Origin: an uncultured Granulosicoccaceae bacterium
GTDB taxonomy: Bacteria > Pseudomonadota > Gammaproteobacteria > Granulosicoccales > Granulosicoccaceae
NCBI GenBank assembly: GCA_937922945.1
Contig: CAKZUP010000013.1
Location: forward strand, 1 to 64,000
Direction: 5' to 3'
DNA: 64,000 bases
Below are positions 1-8,397 of this stretch, one piece after another (positions within the stretch are counted from its first letter, which is position 1; every line of letters starts with the position of its first letter). Position numbers and translations under genes: made by a program. Below the pieces are notes generated by a model, which worked only from the letters and a program-made list of their open reading frames with translations, was not told the origin of the DNA and made no database searches.

Positions 1-506
1 GCAAGCGCATTCGGAATCAGCAGGGCTGTTACCAATTCATTCGGTTGCAGGCATGTGGCTCGCACGCCGACAATAAACTCCGCTAGCGGCACCACCCGGG
101 TTCCGGAAACCGACTGCAATTCCACCTGTGCATCCAATGCCAGTAACGCAGGCACACCATCGGCAGCGGGTGAAGCATTACATAAGTTACCGACCAACGT
201 TGCCGCATTTTGGATCTGCTCTGAGCCAACCTCTTTCGCGGCTTGCTTCAGCGCCATGAAGCACGCTGGCAACTCTGCACGAATAAGCTGCGTCCAGGTC
301 ACGCCGGCACCAATCCGCCAGTGCGTCTGTAACAACTCAATAGTATCCAGCCCCTGAATTTGCCGCACGTTTAACAAACGTTGGTCAGGCGCTGCGTCGT
401 TTAAACTCGGGTAGTAATCGGTGCCGCCAGCAAGTATGCGGGGGCGATCACTGGCAAGAGTTTGCAGTGCAGAGTCGAGTGAAATCGAGTATGGCCCGTT
501 AGGCAT
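1..506 (-). CDS. Xanthine-dehydrogenase-type FAD-binding subunit (partial)
   Basis: The reading frame starts at ATG 506-504 and is open to the window edge, so about 168 N-terminal residues are visible and the C-terminus is missing. The family (CoxM / xanthine dehydrogenase FAD subunit) passes electrons from molybdopterin through Fe-S centres to FAD. Visible signatures are AGGTD at residues 26-30, which normally contacts FAD phosphates, and TLVGNLCNASPAAD at 103-116, the second FAD loop. The start codon directly abuts the stop codon of the DUF1185 gene (507-509), so the two are translationally linked. The large Mo subunit and the 2Fe-2S subunit would be expected just beyond the left edge. Family assignment is firm; the substrate (purine, nicotinate or another N-heterocycle) is open. 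Confidence 0.85.
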   Translation of the reverse strand, partial: MPNGPYSISLDSALQTLASDRPRILAGGTDYYPSLNDAAPDQRLLNVRQIQGLDTIELLQTHWRIGAGVTWTQLIRAELPACFMALKQAAKEVGSEQIQNAATLVGNLCNASPAADGVPALLALDAQVELQSVSGTRVVPLAEFIVGVRATCLQPNELVTALLIPNAL

Positions 507-1094
507 TTACCGCAGCCCATCCTTGCCTTCTGCCTTTTCGTGCGTTAGCCCCCCAACACGTGGCAAGGGTCTGCCTGAATCGGTCACGGCAACCGCCACC
601 ATAATCTCGTTGGCACGCGGTGCATCATTGATCTGCACTTCCATACCATCAAAATGCGAACGTACGTAGGCAGCTTCTTTGTGGCCAAGTGGAATATCCA
701 AGGGTTGTCCGGGCGAACCCATTTTCTTACTCGATGCCACTAACGCCGCACCTTTTTCAACAGCCGCCCGGAGTGGCTTACCGAGTTTCGGGTGCAGTAT
801 CGCCGCCGCATGTTCCAGCTCACCGTTTTCACCCACCATTGCCGCCTTGCCATAGCTCTGAGCATCGGCTGGTGCAATACCCAGTAATTCAACGCAGCGC
901 TTACCCAACATGTCACCCATCTGTTCACCAATATCCATTAATGGCGTGAGATCCTGTTCAAACACTGAAGCAAAAGGGTTTTCTATAACAGCAACCGCTG
1001 CAGCCCGACGCGTTGGTGGTGAAACAGCCTGCCCCATCTCGCGGTGGGTTTCATCCATGAACATAACAATTTTTCTGATTCTGGCAGTGCTCAT
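507..1094 (-). CDS. DUF1185 'amino acid synthesis' family protein, copy 2
   Basis: A 195-residue protein of PF06684 (AA_synth), a family with a chorismate-mutase-like fold and no proven reaction. It is clearly paralogous to the protein at 2040-2621: both share an N-terminal RKI core, a central ENPFA/DNPYA segment, YGKxAxVGxxGExEHxA, a KKxGxxGxxLDIP segment and a conserved end (GGLxxxxxxGxDGLR). The start overlaps the UPF0280 stop by four bases (1091-1094), and the stop abuts the FAD-subunit start. Context suggests a part in the same N-heterocycle or amide catabolism as its neighbours; that is inference. Confidence 0.85.
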   Translation of the reverse strand: MSTARIRKIVMFMDETHREMGQAVSPPTRRAAAVAVIENPFASVFEQDLTPLMDIGEQMGDMLGKRCVELLGIAPADAQSYGKAAMVGENGELEHAAAILHPKLGKPLRAAVEKGAALVASSKKMGSPGQPLDIPLGHKEAAYVRSHFDGMEVQINDAPRANEIMVAVAVTDSGRPLPRVGGLTHEKAEGKDGLR

Positions 1095-2026
1095 GCGGTT
1101 TGTCTCCAGGCGATGTGATCAGTTGTACCGACTGTTCTGTGTTCGTTTTGCAAACACAAAAATGCGCTATCGATAACACCTGCATTGTATAAGGTTTGTG
1201 CGTAGGCTTGTCCGGAAGACAAGGCGCGGCGTTTTTCATCTGTTGTTAATATTGGAACGTCAACGGTTACCGGCCTGTTCACTAAATCACTGTCTGGTGC
1301 AAGCTCACAGGCGGGTTGTCGTTCGATATGTTCTGAATTTGGTAAGTCAACCTTATTAGCAATTAGCGTTGCTGCGGCATCGGCAGTGGCCGCATCTGTC
1401 GCCAACACGGTGACCACATCAGCAATACCCATTGAATGGCTGCGTCCTTGCCATCCACTGCTAGCAACACCGCGAACAGAGCTCGATGAATCAATGGTGG
1501 CAAAACCCACTTGCGTGCCGGTAACAGGGCTCTCAATCAGCCCGATGTTGTAGCCCGCAGTTGGTGACAAATACAACGCGATATCCCCACCGTTGTTAAC
1601 CGATGCACGCGTCAGTGTTCTATTGCGTTTTAATGCGTTAAGCGTTGCATCAGCAACAGCCCCTGCGACCGATGCCATAGGCGTTATAAACTCAGGCGAA
1701 AAAACGCTAACCGTGTTCAGCATGTGCTGCGCAACTGCTGAAACGAACGGCTGATCAACCAGCTGATCTGCAGGCCTGCGCAAGCCAGGTAATTCAGCAA
1801 CCAGCTCGTGCAACACTTTATCGATAAACTCTATGGCTTGTTTAAAAGCGAGTACTTGTTCAGCAGGTAGTGCATCAATCTGGATAATTAAATCGATAGG
1901 TCCATGTTGTGCGTGCAGGCGTTGATTAACGTCAAGCCAACGATAACTTGCACCGGTTGAACGCGTTCGCGGAGCGCTTGCAGATATCGAACTCAACGCA
2001 AACGGTGTAGAAACTGAAGTTGCCAA
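1091..2026 (-). CDS. UPF0280 family protein (ApbE-like)
   Basis: A 311-residue protein of the UPF0280 family, distantly related to the ApbE flavin transferases. The motif NNGGDIA at residues 144-150 corresponds to the conserved N-x-G-G-D of that fold. The start is TTG at 2026, chosen because AGGA stands seven bases upstream and no ATG fits. It lies 13 bases after one DUF1185 gene and overlaps the next by four bases, so all three are one operon. UPF0280 and DUF1185 genes are, as I recall, neighbours of 6-hydroxynicotinate reductase/enamidase clusters in other proteobacteria. A role in assembling or serving a flavoenzyme is inference. Confidence 0.8.
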   Translation of the reverse strand: MATSVSTPFALSSISASAPRTRSTGASYRWLDVNQRLHAQHGPIDLIIQIDALPAEQVLAFKQAIEFIDKVLHELVAELPGLRRPADQLVDQPFVSAVAQHMLNTVSVFSPEFITPMASVAGAVADATLNALKRNRTLTRASVNNGGDIALYLSPTAGYNIGLIESPVTGTQVGFATIDSSSSVRGVASSGWQGRSHSMGIADVVTVLATDAATADAAATLIANKVDLPNSEHIERQPACELAPDSDLVNRPVTVDVPILTTDEKRRALSSGQAYAQTLYNAGVIDSAFLCLQNEHRTVGTTDHIAWRQTA

Positions 2027-2039
2027 GGCGGGTTCCTAC

Positions 2040-2621
2040 TTATCGCAAACCATCCTCACCTTTGATATCGGCTGCTCGCAGACCACCCACGCGATCGTGC
2101 ACGCGCCCACCGGTAGTCATCACCAGTGCCAATAGTATTTCATTGGCTTTAGGACCATCGTTACAACCCACTTCCATGGCATCAAAATGGCCGCGCACAT
2201 ACGAGGCGTTAATATGAGTTACCGGGATATCCAAACGAGTTCCCGTGGCGCCCACTTTTTTTGTTGAAGGCACTATGGCTTTTGCATCGCCCAGCAACTC
2301 GCGCATAGCGTAACCGCCCGGGACATGCCACAGTGCGCCGTGTTCAATTTCACCATCGGTGCCGACTATGGCGCCTTTGCCATAACCCTCGATGCACGTG
2401 GCGCCGCCAAGTGTATCGATAAGACGCTGGGCAAGCATGAGTCCAAGCGGCTTTAGCTCTTCCATAAAGTTGGCTATTTCTTCAACGTAGCGTCCAGCAT
2501 AAGGATTGTCGATAACCGCAAATGCGTACGCCTTACGCTGAGGCTTATCAACCACCGGGCCACCCTCGTGCCAGATTTCCTCGACACACACGTGTATTTT
2601 TCTTGGTTGAATAGCAGACAT
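2040..2621 (-). CDS. DUF1185 'amino acid synthesis' family protein, copy 1
   Basis: The first gene of the minus-strand operon, about 193 residues, PF06684. I chose ATG 2621 over the upstream GTG at 2636 because GGAAG precedes it at a workable distance and the N-terminus then aligns with the paralogue at 507-1094 (MSAIQPRKI against MSTARIRKI). It shares YGKGAIVGTDGEIEHGA-type and LDIPVTH/LDIPLGH segments with the paralogue. The two copies have diverged well beyond a recent duplication. No reaction is established for the family. The gap to the divergent amidohydrolase (2637-2818) should hold the promoters for both directions. Confidence 0.85.
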   Translation of the reverse strand: MSAIQPRKIHVCVEEIWHEGGPVVDKPQRKAYAFAVIDNPYAGRYVEEIANFMEELKPLGLMLAQRLIDTLGGATCIEGYGKGAIVGTDGEIEHGALWHVPGGYAMRELLGDAKAIVPSTKKVGATGTRLDIPVTHINASYVRGHFDAMEVGCNDGPKANEILLALVMTTGGRVHDRVGGLRAADIKGEDGLR

Positions 2622-2818
2622 CAAACTTCCAGACACTGTTGAGTAGCAATATTTATCCTCTAATAGGCTCAGAGCGTCAAGTAAAAGCTGGCATTGTTCA
2701 TCTATTTACCAGCTCATCACGACGATCGGCCCGACAGTCGAATTGCGGCCCAGCGCTGGCGTTTACCATCAATTTGCATTAGCGTAGGGAACCTTGATCG
2801 TTCATTCAGGAACCCAGC

Positions 2819-3991
2819 ATGAGCAACGCGTCCAACAAACTGGTTATAAAAAATATTGGACAAATATTGTCGGGCAAATTGGAAGAGCCATTAATTGACG
2901 GTGATTGCGTTATTTGCCACGACGGAACCATCAGCGCAATTGGTCAGTTTTCAGATTTAGACACCGATCAGGCAAGCGTGACAGTCGATGCCAACGGAGT
3001 TTGGCTGAGCCCTGGTCTTATCGACAGCCACGTGCATCCGGTTATCGGTGACTACACGCCGCGTCAGCAACAAGTCAATTGGATAGATTCCTGCCTGCAC
3101 GGTGGGGTCACCACCATGATTTCAGCGGGTGAGGTCCACCTGCCCGGTCGCCCGAAAGATATCGTTGGACTAAAAGCCATGGCGATCGCCTCACAGCGAT
3201 GGTATGAAAACTTTCGACCATCCGGCGTCAAAATGATCGCCGGCGCACCGGTACTTGAACAGGGCATGGTGGAATCAGACTTTAAGGAACTTGCAGAAGC
3301 CGGTGTGAAACTACTCGGTGAAGTTGGGCTGGGTTCAGTGAAGGCTGGCGAGACAGCCGCCGAGATGGTTAAGTGGGCGCGCAAATACGGCATTCAATCA
3401 ACTATCCATACTGGCGGCCCGTCCATTCCAGGCTCCGGTTTAATCGATAAAGATGTGGTGCTCGAAGCAGATGCCGACATAATCGGTCATATCAACGGTG
3501 GCCATACCGCATTGCCCGATGATCAAATTACTTGCCTTTGCGAAAGTTGTACACGCGGAATAGAAATAGTCCACAACGGCAATGAGCGCGCCGGTCTGTT
3601 GGCAATGCGGACCGCTTTCGAAATCGACCAATCGGAGCGAGTCATACTCGGCACAGACTCACCCGCAGGCTCCGGGGTTCAGCCGCTGGGTATTCTTCGC
3701 ATGATCGCGATGCTATCAAGCCTTGGCAATGTGCCGCCCGAAATCGCGTTCTGTTTTGCGACCGGCAATACCGCTCGTATGCGAGAGCTCGACACCGGTA
3801 TTATCGAAGTCGGCAAATCGGCCGACTTCGTTTTACTCGATCAGGCACAGCATTCGCCAGGTAACGATATGCTCGAAAGCATTCATCAGGGCAACCTACC
3901 CGGCATTGGCATGACTATTATCGATGGCGTCGTCACGTCGACTCGCAGCCGGAACACACCACCAGCTACTCGATTGCCGGCAGTGCTTTAA
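2819..3991 (+). CDS. Amidohydrolase, enamidase-like
   Basis: A 390-residue metal-dependent amidohydrolase. The metal-binding HVH lies at residues 71-73 after SPGLIDS. Other likely ligands are the His in TIHTGG (about 198), the His in IGHINGGH (about 225) and the Asp in ILGTDSPAG (about 279). Overall sequence and length match enamidase (EC 3.5.2.18), which opens 1,4,5,6-tetrahydro-6-oxonicotinate to 2-formylglutarate and ammonia. AGGA seven bases before ATG supports the start. It faces a DUF1185/UPF0280/XDH-type operon, which fits a nicotinate-like ring-opening pathway. The exact substrate is not proven by sequence. Its stop overlaps that of the convergent PhyH gene. Confidence 0.75.
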   Translation: MSNASNKLVIKNIGQILSGKLEEPLIDGDCVICHDGTISAIGQFSDLDTDQASVTVDANGVWLSPGLIDSHVHPVIGDYTPRQQQVNWIDSCLHGGVTTMISAGEVHLPGRPKDIVGLKAMAIASQRWYENFRPSGVKMIAGAPVLEQGMVESDFKELAEAGVKLLGEVGLGSVKAGETAAEMVKWARKYGIQSTIHTGGPSIPGSGLIDKDVVLEADADIIGHINGGHTALPDDQITCLCESCTRGIEIVHNGNERAGLLAMRTAFEIDQSERVILGTDSPAGSGVQPLGILRMIAMLSSLGNVPPEIAFCFATGNTARMRELDTGIIEVGKSADFVLLDQAQHSPGNDMLESIHQGNLPGIGMTIIDGVVTSTRSRNTPPATRLPAVL

Positions 3992-5199
3992 GCTGTGTGC
4001 TCAGGAACGGAGCGACGGCGATTGGTATGAGCGGCGAGACGCTCGTTAAACTGTTCGGGCGCAATACCTTGAGCCAGACAATCAGCAACCATCGCACTCT
4101 GAGCTTGCGGCGCCATACCATTAACCGGTGGGTCAGCGTCCAGATTGGTCGGAAACGGGTAACCTTCAGCTGACGCTGCAATAACATTACTCAAGTGCGT
4201 AGCCGATAACGTATTGGTTGACTTCTGGTTGGCTAAAACAGGATAGAGACTGTGCAGCATGCGCACTCTATCAACCGTTTCGATGCTGCGCCCAAACGCC
4301 GAACCAATTTGCAGAAGGTTTGCCAGCCGATAAATATCTTTCGATTGGTTATCACCTGCCGCATGCATAACGGCCGGGTTAAAAAACACCATATCGCCTT
4401 TTTGTAACGGCACCTGACATCGATGTTCGTTGAAATATTCCTGATACTCATCGCGCGCGAATGAAATAAAGCCTTCTAAATGCTGATGTGAATAAGGCAT
4501 ATAGAGCGTAGGGCCAGATTCAAGCGGCATATCACAATGCGCAATAGCCCCTTGTAGTGTCAGCATTTGTCCGAACGAATGCACGTGCTCGGGGTATTGC
4601 AGAATTTGCTCCGGCGTCATAAACCCCAAATGATAATCGCGATGCGCTTTCTGCGCACTGCCTCCGGGGTTCACGCGATTCACTTGCGCCGTTATCTGGT
4701 AACCAGGCCCTAGCCACGCCTGTGCAATGAGCGCGATGGTGTCGTTCGAGAAATAACGGGCAAAGCCTACCGGGTCGGCAACACAGTGCTTCTCTAAGGC
4801 ATTCCAAACCCGATCGTTGGAACCGGGCTTGGCAAAGTGATCACCGGTCACTTGATTATTGCGATGTTGCTCCTCGATCATGCTCGTGAACAACTCGGTG
4901 GTGGCGTCGATAGCCTCATGATCGGACATGGCATTTTTTATGGCAACAATACCCGGACCACTTTGAAGTGCTCTTGCCCACTCGAACATCAGCGCCTTTC
5001 GAGTACCCGGATTAACACTAGCGGCACGAACGTCATCACCGGAATAGACCAACAGATTTTGCTCGACCGCACTGGCAAATGGCCATTGCGCGAGTTGAGT
5101 CTGTTGTGAGACCTGCTTTATGAACGTATCGATATTACCGGCATCAACACTCACCCAACTTTGATTTGGTTGAGGTACTGGTTTTAACGGTGATGACAT
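3988..5199 (-). CDS. Phytanoyl-CoA dioxygenase (PhyH) family oxygenase
   Basis: A 403-residue Fe(II)/2-oxoglutarate oxygenase of the PhyH type. The facial triad is visible as H186-x-D188 (AHRDYHLGF) and H279 (NPAVMHAAG), with R291 (IYRLAN) placed to bind 2-oxoglutarate. I set the start at ATG 5199 because GAGGA sits five bases upstream; an in-frame ATG at 5223 has no ribosome site. PhyH family members act on fatty acyl-CoAs, ectoine, natural products and other small molecules, so the substrate cannot be named. It stands convergent to the amidohydrolase and upstream of no obvious partner. Confidence 0.8.
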   Translation of the reverse strand: MSSPLKPVPQPNQSWVSVDAGNIDTFIKQVSQQTQLAQWPFASAVEQNLLVYSGDDVRAASVNPGTRKALMFEWARALQSGPGIVAIKNAMSDHEAIDATTELFTSMIEEQHRNNQVTGDHFAKPGSNDRVWNALEKHCVADPVGFARYFSNDTIALIAQAWLGPGYQITAQVNRVNPGGSAQKAHRDYHLGFMTPEQILQYPEHVHSFGQMLTLQGAIAHCDMPLESGPTLYMPYSHQHLEGFISFARDEYQEYFNEHRCQVPLQKGDMVFFNPAVMHAAGDNQSKDIYRLANLLQIGSAFGRSIETVDRVRMLHSLYPVLANQKSTNTLSATHLSNVIAASAEGYPFPTNLDADPPVNGMAPQAQSAMVADCLAQGIAPEQFNERLAAHTNRRRSVPEHTA

Positions 5200-5305
5200 G
5201 ACTGTCCTCTTTACGCAAGCCATACGGTAGAAAGTCTGACTTCGCTACCCGTTCTCTGCGGTGGTTTTTGCGACACGTTATTGCGCCGGGCAAAAAAAGT
5301 ATCGA

Positions 5306-6016
5306 CTAGGTTCGCGCCTTTTCAAAAGCGGCCCACGCCAATTCCAGCTTTTCTATTGTAAAGTCTGGCTCGCGTGCAGGGTCGAGTATGATCGACTCTG
5401 TGTCAACAAGAATATTAATGGAGTTGAACAAGTCGGGAATTACCTCTTCAGGAATAACTAACGCGCCATGCTGATCGGCGTGTAGTAAATCGCCTTGCGC
5501 TACCTGCATCCCGAATACGCTAACAGGCGTTCCTAGCTCTCTGACATGGACAAAGCCATGACTGGGCCCGATGGAACCAGCTAGCACCGTAAACTCAGGC
5601 TGCATATCGTCCAGATCGCGCATGACGCCATTGGTCACCGCGCCGCACAAGCCCAAGCCATTATGCACCGCCGTGTGAACGCCACCCCACCATGCACCAA
5701 TGCAATCAGGAAAATCGACGTCTTCGATAACCGCAACTGAAGGTCTTGGGCCTGCAGCCATTTCTCTGAAATACTGCATGCGCCGGGCTTTTATTACGTC
5801 TGCTGGTTCGGTTGGCGGCTCAACAGCGGCAATTTTCGCTGTGCGCGCAAAACCGACCATAGGCGGATTCGATGTCGTCGATACGAGCATGGTTTTACGG
5901 GTGAAGTTCGCAAAACCGCGTTTGCCCTGCGCAACCTCTATAGCGTTGCACACGGTCGGTGTATCAACACTTTGCAATAACTTATACAACTCAGGTGAAA
6001 TTGTTTTTTCACTCAT
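5306..6016 (-). CDS. RraA/HMG aldolase family protein
   Basis: About 236 residues of the RraA-like fold (PF03737). Members are 4-hydroxy-4-methyl-2-oxoglutarate/oxaloacetate aldolases, or in enterobacteria RNase E inhibitors. The core GAWWGG...GAVTNGVMRD is present, with R133-D134 matching the conserved Arg-Asp that binds the oxo-acid and the metal. The long C-terminal half and catabolic context favour an aldolase or decarboxylase rather than the RNase regulator. The start is taken at ATG 6016; a TTG at 6037 is an alternative, and GAGG lies rather far (15 bases) upstream of the ATG. A TTGAATACC box occurs just upstream (6038-6046). Confidence 0.75.
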   Translation of the reverse strand: MSEKTISPELYKLLQSVDTPTVCNAIEVAQGKRGFANFTRKTMLVSTTSNPPMVGFARTAKIAAVEPPTEPADVIKARRMQYFREMAAGPRPSVAVIEDVDFPDCIGAWWGGVHTAVHNGLGLCGAVTNGVMRDLDDMQPEFTVLAGSIGPSHGFVHVRELGTPVSVFGMQVAQGDLLHADQHGALVIPEEVIPDLFNSINILVDTESIILDPAREPDFTIEKLELAWAAFEKART

Positions 6017-6037
6017 GGCGTTATCATTTAACCTCAA

Positions 6038-6046
6038 TTGAATACC
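6038..6046 (+). promoter_or_regulatory. TTGARTACC box upstream of RraA gene
   Basis: TTGAATACCATT lies just ahead of the RraA-like gene. The same box, as TTGAGTACC, occurs twice in the next divergent promoter region (7113-7121 and 7129-7137). I infer a shared operator; no regulator gene is nearby. Confidence 0.4.
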
Positions 6047-6102
6047 ATTAAATTCTGGCGATGCTACTGCACAGATCGTTTACAGCTATACCAATAATTC
6101 GC

Positions 6103-7107
6103 TTACAAGACAATAATTTCAGCAATCTTCATTGACTGCTGTACAGATTGCAGCTGTTCCAATTGCGCATTTGAAAATGCCAGATGCACACTATGCTGAG
6201 TATGATGTCCGCCGTGTTCTGTTGCCTTATTCTCACTTACCCTATTACTGGCCAGGTAAGACTGCACTTGTTCGTCCCCACCAACCAGCGCAACAATACG
6301 GCTTTGCGGCGACATATCCATTATTCGATAGCGCTGCAGCATGTCATCAATATCAATTTGCCCAGGTGCCACCGGCTCGCCAAAGCTTGCGTAAGATATT
6401 GGCGCACCATGTGCGCAGGTTAGAATGCGACTGTATGACCCGTCGCTTCCCATGGTAAAACCAATGCGTTGGATGGATTGACTGGCAGCCGACACCCACT
6501 CAAGCATTGTGGCCGCATCCGCTAGTGAGTGACCGGTGGGAATTATTTTTACCGCCGCTGGCTTTTTTGCCTCCATTGAATGACTTAGTTCATGCAGTTC
6601 TGCCTGACTTAGCATGCCTTCAAAGTTGTGATAGCTGAGGATTACCGGAACCTCGCTTAGCAGCATCTCATCTGCTGCCTCGGTGCCATATTCAAGATCA
6701 ATGATATCGGCACCTGCATCCAGGGCTTTTTTGCAAAACGCCACACGCTCTGTCTCAGCGGCAGTAAATGTACCGCCTTGATCCTGATGCCGTAGCGTAA
6801 ACAGGCACGCTAACCCGGCCGCCTTGGCGTCACGCACAAGCGTTAGCACAGCCTCATCGCCAAGACCTGCACTGCGAAGTAAATCAGCACGAATTTCTAC
6901 GCACTGCAGCTCCCGCTGCACAGCCTCTTGTAGCAGAGAAGCTGCGGTATCGACAATACCTATGACACCACTGAGTGGAAATTCGCCTTGCAAAACGGAC
7001 ATAACCTGTTTCAAACTGTTCCTGAGTCGGACTCCATGATACCTAAATACGCTATGCTCCACGCCGATTAGTCTGCACTGGCAGCCCATTGTGCTAAGTT
7101 TCTTCAT
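6103..7107 (-). CDS. Type I 3-dehydroquinate dehydratase with truncated shikimate dehydrogenase stump
   Basis: Residues about 36-253 are a type I dehydroquinase, which converts 3-dehydroquinate to 3-dehydroshikimate through a Lys Schiff base. Visible are CVEIRAD (69-75), FTLRHQDQGG (103-112), the catalytic His in ILSYHNFEG (H160) and the Schiff-base Lys in AAVKIIPTGHS (K187), then EPVAPGQID. After this, QRYRIMDMSPQSRIVALVGG matches the linker and first strand of shikimate dehydrogenase as found in AroD-AroE fusions, but the protein ends some 70 residues later in unrelated sequence. The start may be ATG 7002 (residue 36) rather than 7107; neither has a strong ribosome site. It is divergent from the oxygenase at 7142. 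Confidence 0.75.
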   Translation of the reverse strand: MKKLSTMGCQCRLIGVEHSVFRYHGVRLRNSLKQVMSVLQGEFPLSGVIGIVDTAASLLQEAVQRELQCVEIRADLLRSAGLGDEAVLTLVRDAKAAGLACLFTLRHQDQGGTFTAAETERVAFCKKALDAGADIIDLEYGTEAADEMLLSEVPVILSYHNFEGMLSQAELHELSHSMEAKKPAAVKIIPTGHSLADAATMLEWVSAASQSIQRIGFTMGSDGSYSRILTCAHGAPISYASFGEPVAPGQIDIDDMLQRYRIMDMSPQSRIVALVGGDEQVQSYLASNRVSENKATEHGGHHTQHSVHLAFSNAQLEQLQSVQQSMKIAEIIVL

Positions 7108-7112
7108 TTAAA

Positions 7113-7137
7113 TTGAGTACCATCAACATTGAGTACC
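7113..7137. promoter_or_regulatory. Paired TTGAGTACC boxes
   Basis: TTGAGTACC occurs at 7113-7121 and again at 7129-7137, 16 bases apart, in the short space between two divergent genes. A third variant lies at 6038-6046. The spacing of about one and a half helical turns and the location fit an operator for a dimeric repressor; this is inference. Confidence 0.45.
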
Positions 7138-7141
7138 GTGC

Positions 7142-7816
7142 ATGAATACCGATGAACACACCATTTCCAGCGCAAAGGCTGCGCTGGGAGACCTGATGCA
7201 ACAACGCCCTGATACCGAATCTGTTGCGACATTCAAACCCGGTGAAGGCATTCAAAAGCTGCCAGTCTCGTTTGATATTTTAAAGCTTCGGGAAGCGCTT
7301 GCAGAATCGTTGCAGCGCACCGAGTTCAAAGGTGCGGTGGAAGACGGGTTTGGCGCGTTCTCACTAACCCGGCGGCCGGGGGTTGAAGTAGAAACTGAAA
7401 ACGATTTATCGGGCCTGTTCTATACGCGTGTTGATGACACTTATGCAGAAGTAAAAAGAGAGGAACTGGTCAATGAATTCGCGTTCACTGAATTTGTTCC
7501 GACTTTTAAAGATACCTACTTCAAACATGTGTGGGAGACGCTGTGCGACATCGCACCTATTGGTCGTATGCGAGTGCTGTCGAAGGGTTTATACAACTGC
7601 AATTCGTGGCATCGCGACCCTGAACCCCGTCTGCACATACCAATTATTTCCAATCCGGGCTCTCTGTTCATCGTTAATCACCATGTTACACACTTGCCAG
7701 CCGATGGCTCTGTCTACTTCACCGATACACGCGGTTACCATACCGCGCTCAATGGCGGCGAAACCCATAGGGTGCACATCGTTGCTGCATTGCCACAGCA
7801 CAACAGCACCGTTTAG
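7142..7816 (+). CDS. Aspartyl/asparaginyl beta-hydroxylase-like 2OG oxygenase
   Basis: A 224-residue protein with the Asp/Asn beta-hydroxylase (PF05118-like) iron site: H157-x-D159 in SWHRDPEPRLHIPI, and a distal H200 with R210 in GYHTALNGGETHRVHIV. The Arg would hold 2-oxoglutarate. Members hydroxylate free amino acids or peptide side chains; the substrate here is unknown. It is divergent from the dehydroquinase, and the two share the paired TTGAGTACC boxes, so they may be co-regulated. It is the second Fe/2OG oxygenase within 4 kb. Confidence 0.7.
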   Translation: MNTDEHTISSAKAALGDLMQQRPDTESVATFKPGEGIQKLPVSFDILKLREALAESLQRTEFKGAVEDGFGAFSLTRRPGVEVETENDLSGLFYTRVDDTYAEVKREELVNEFAFTEFVPTFKDTYFKHVWETLCDIAPIGRMRVLSKGLYNCNSWHRDPEPRLHIPIISNPGSLFIVNHHVTHLPADGSVYFTDTRGYHTALNGGETHRVHIVAALPQHNSTV

Positions 7817-7857
7817 CTATTCTTTAAACCATACAAGCACCTCGATAGGATAAAAAT

Positions 7858-8190
7858 ATGAGTATTTTCGACTATTGGTATGATTTCAGAGCAATGGCCT
7901 ATTCAGATGAGTTGCTGATTGGGCTCGGTGCGCTGTTGCTGATTTTTGGTATTTTGAAAATAGTTAAAAGTAGTCTCTCCATGTTGTTCTGGGTCATACT
8001 ATCCGGTATCGGATTAACATCGATTGCGCAAGGGCTTGATCAAAACCCGTTGCAACTTGCGGCGAATCAAACTGGCCAGGTAAGTGAATACCTTAATGCA
8101 GGTAAAGAAATATCTGCCGACGCTCTTGAGGTGCTTTGCAGAAAACTGGATGAAAGCGGCTTTGGTGTACCGCAGCAAAGCGAGAACTGA
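7858..8190 (+). CDS. Small membrane protein, unknown
   Basis: 110 residues. Two hydrophobic helices are clear at about 17-37 (LLIGLGALLLIFGILKIV) and 40-58 (LSMLFWVILSGIGLTSIA), followed by a soluble tail of about 45 residues containing one Cys. AGGA seven bases before ATG supports the start. I do not recognise the family. It lies 41 bases after the oxygenase and could be cotranscribed with it. Confidence 0.6.
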   Translation: MSIFDYWYDFRAMAYSDELLIGLGALLLIFGILKIVKSSLSMLFWVILSGIGLTSIAQGLDQNPLQLAANQTGQVSEYLNAGKEISADALEVLCRKLDESGFGVPQQSEN

Positions 8191-8397
8191 ACCGCATATT
8201 CTTTTTACAGAAACTGATCGCAAAAAGAGCACTATTCTGTGCATGTCGAGGTAACTTATTAAGCCCCAGAAAGTTTAGACATTAAAACGTGAACTCAAAC
8301 ATTCAGCTTTATACTGACATGTCGCTGACCGGCTCCAAGCAGACCATTTTAAAATGGCGTTTTAAACAGCTCATAGAAACTGTATTTGGAGAACCAC

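Noticed and set aside
3988-3991. Overlapping stops of the convergent amidohydrolase and PhyH genes
   Set aside because: A TTAA shared by two stop codons is compact but common; no function is implied.
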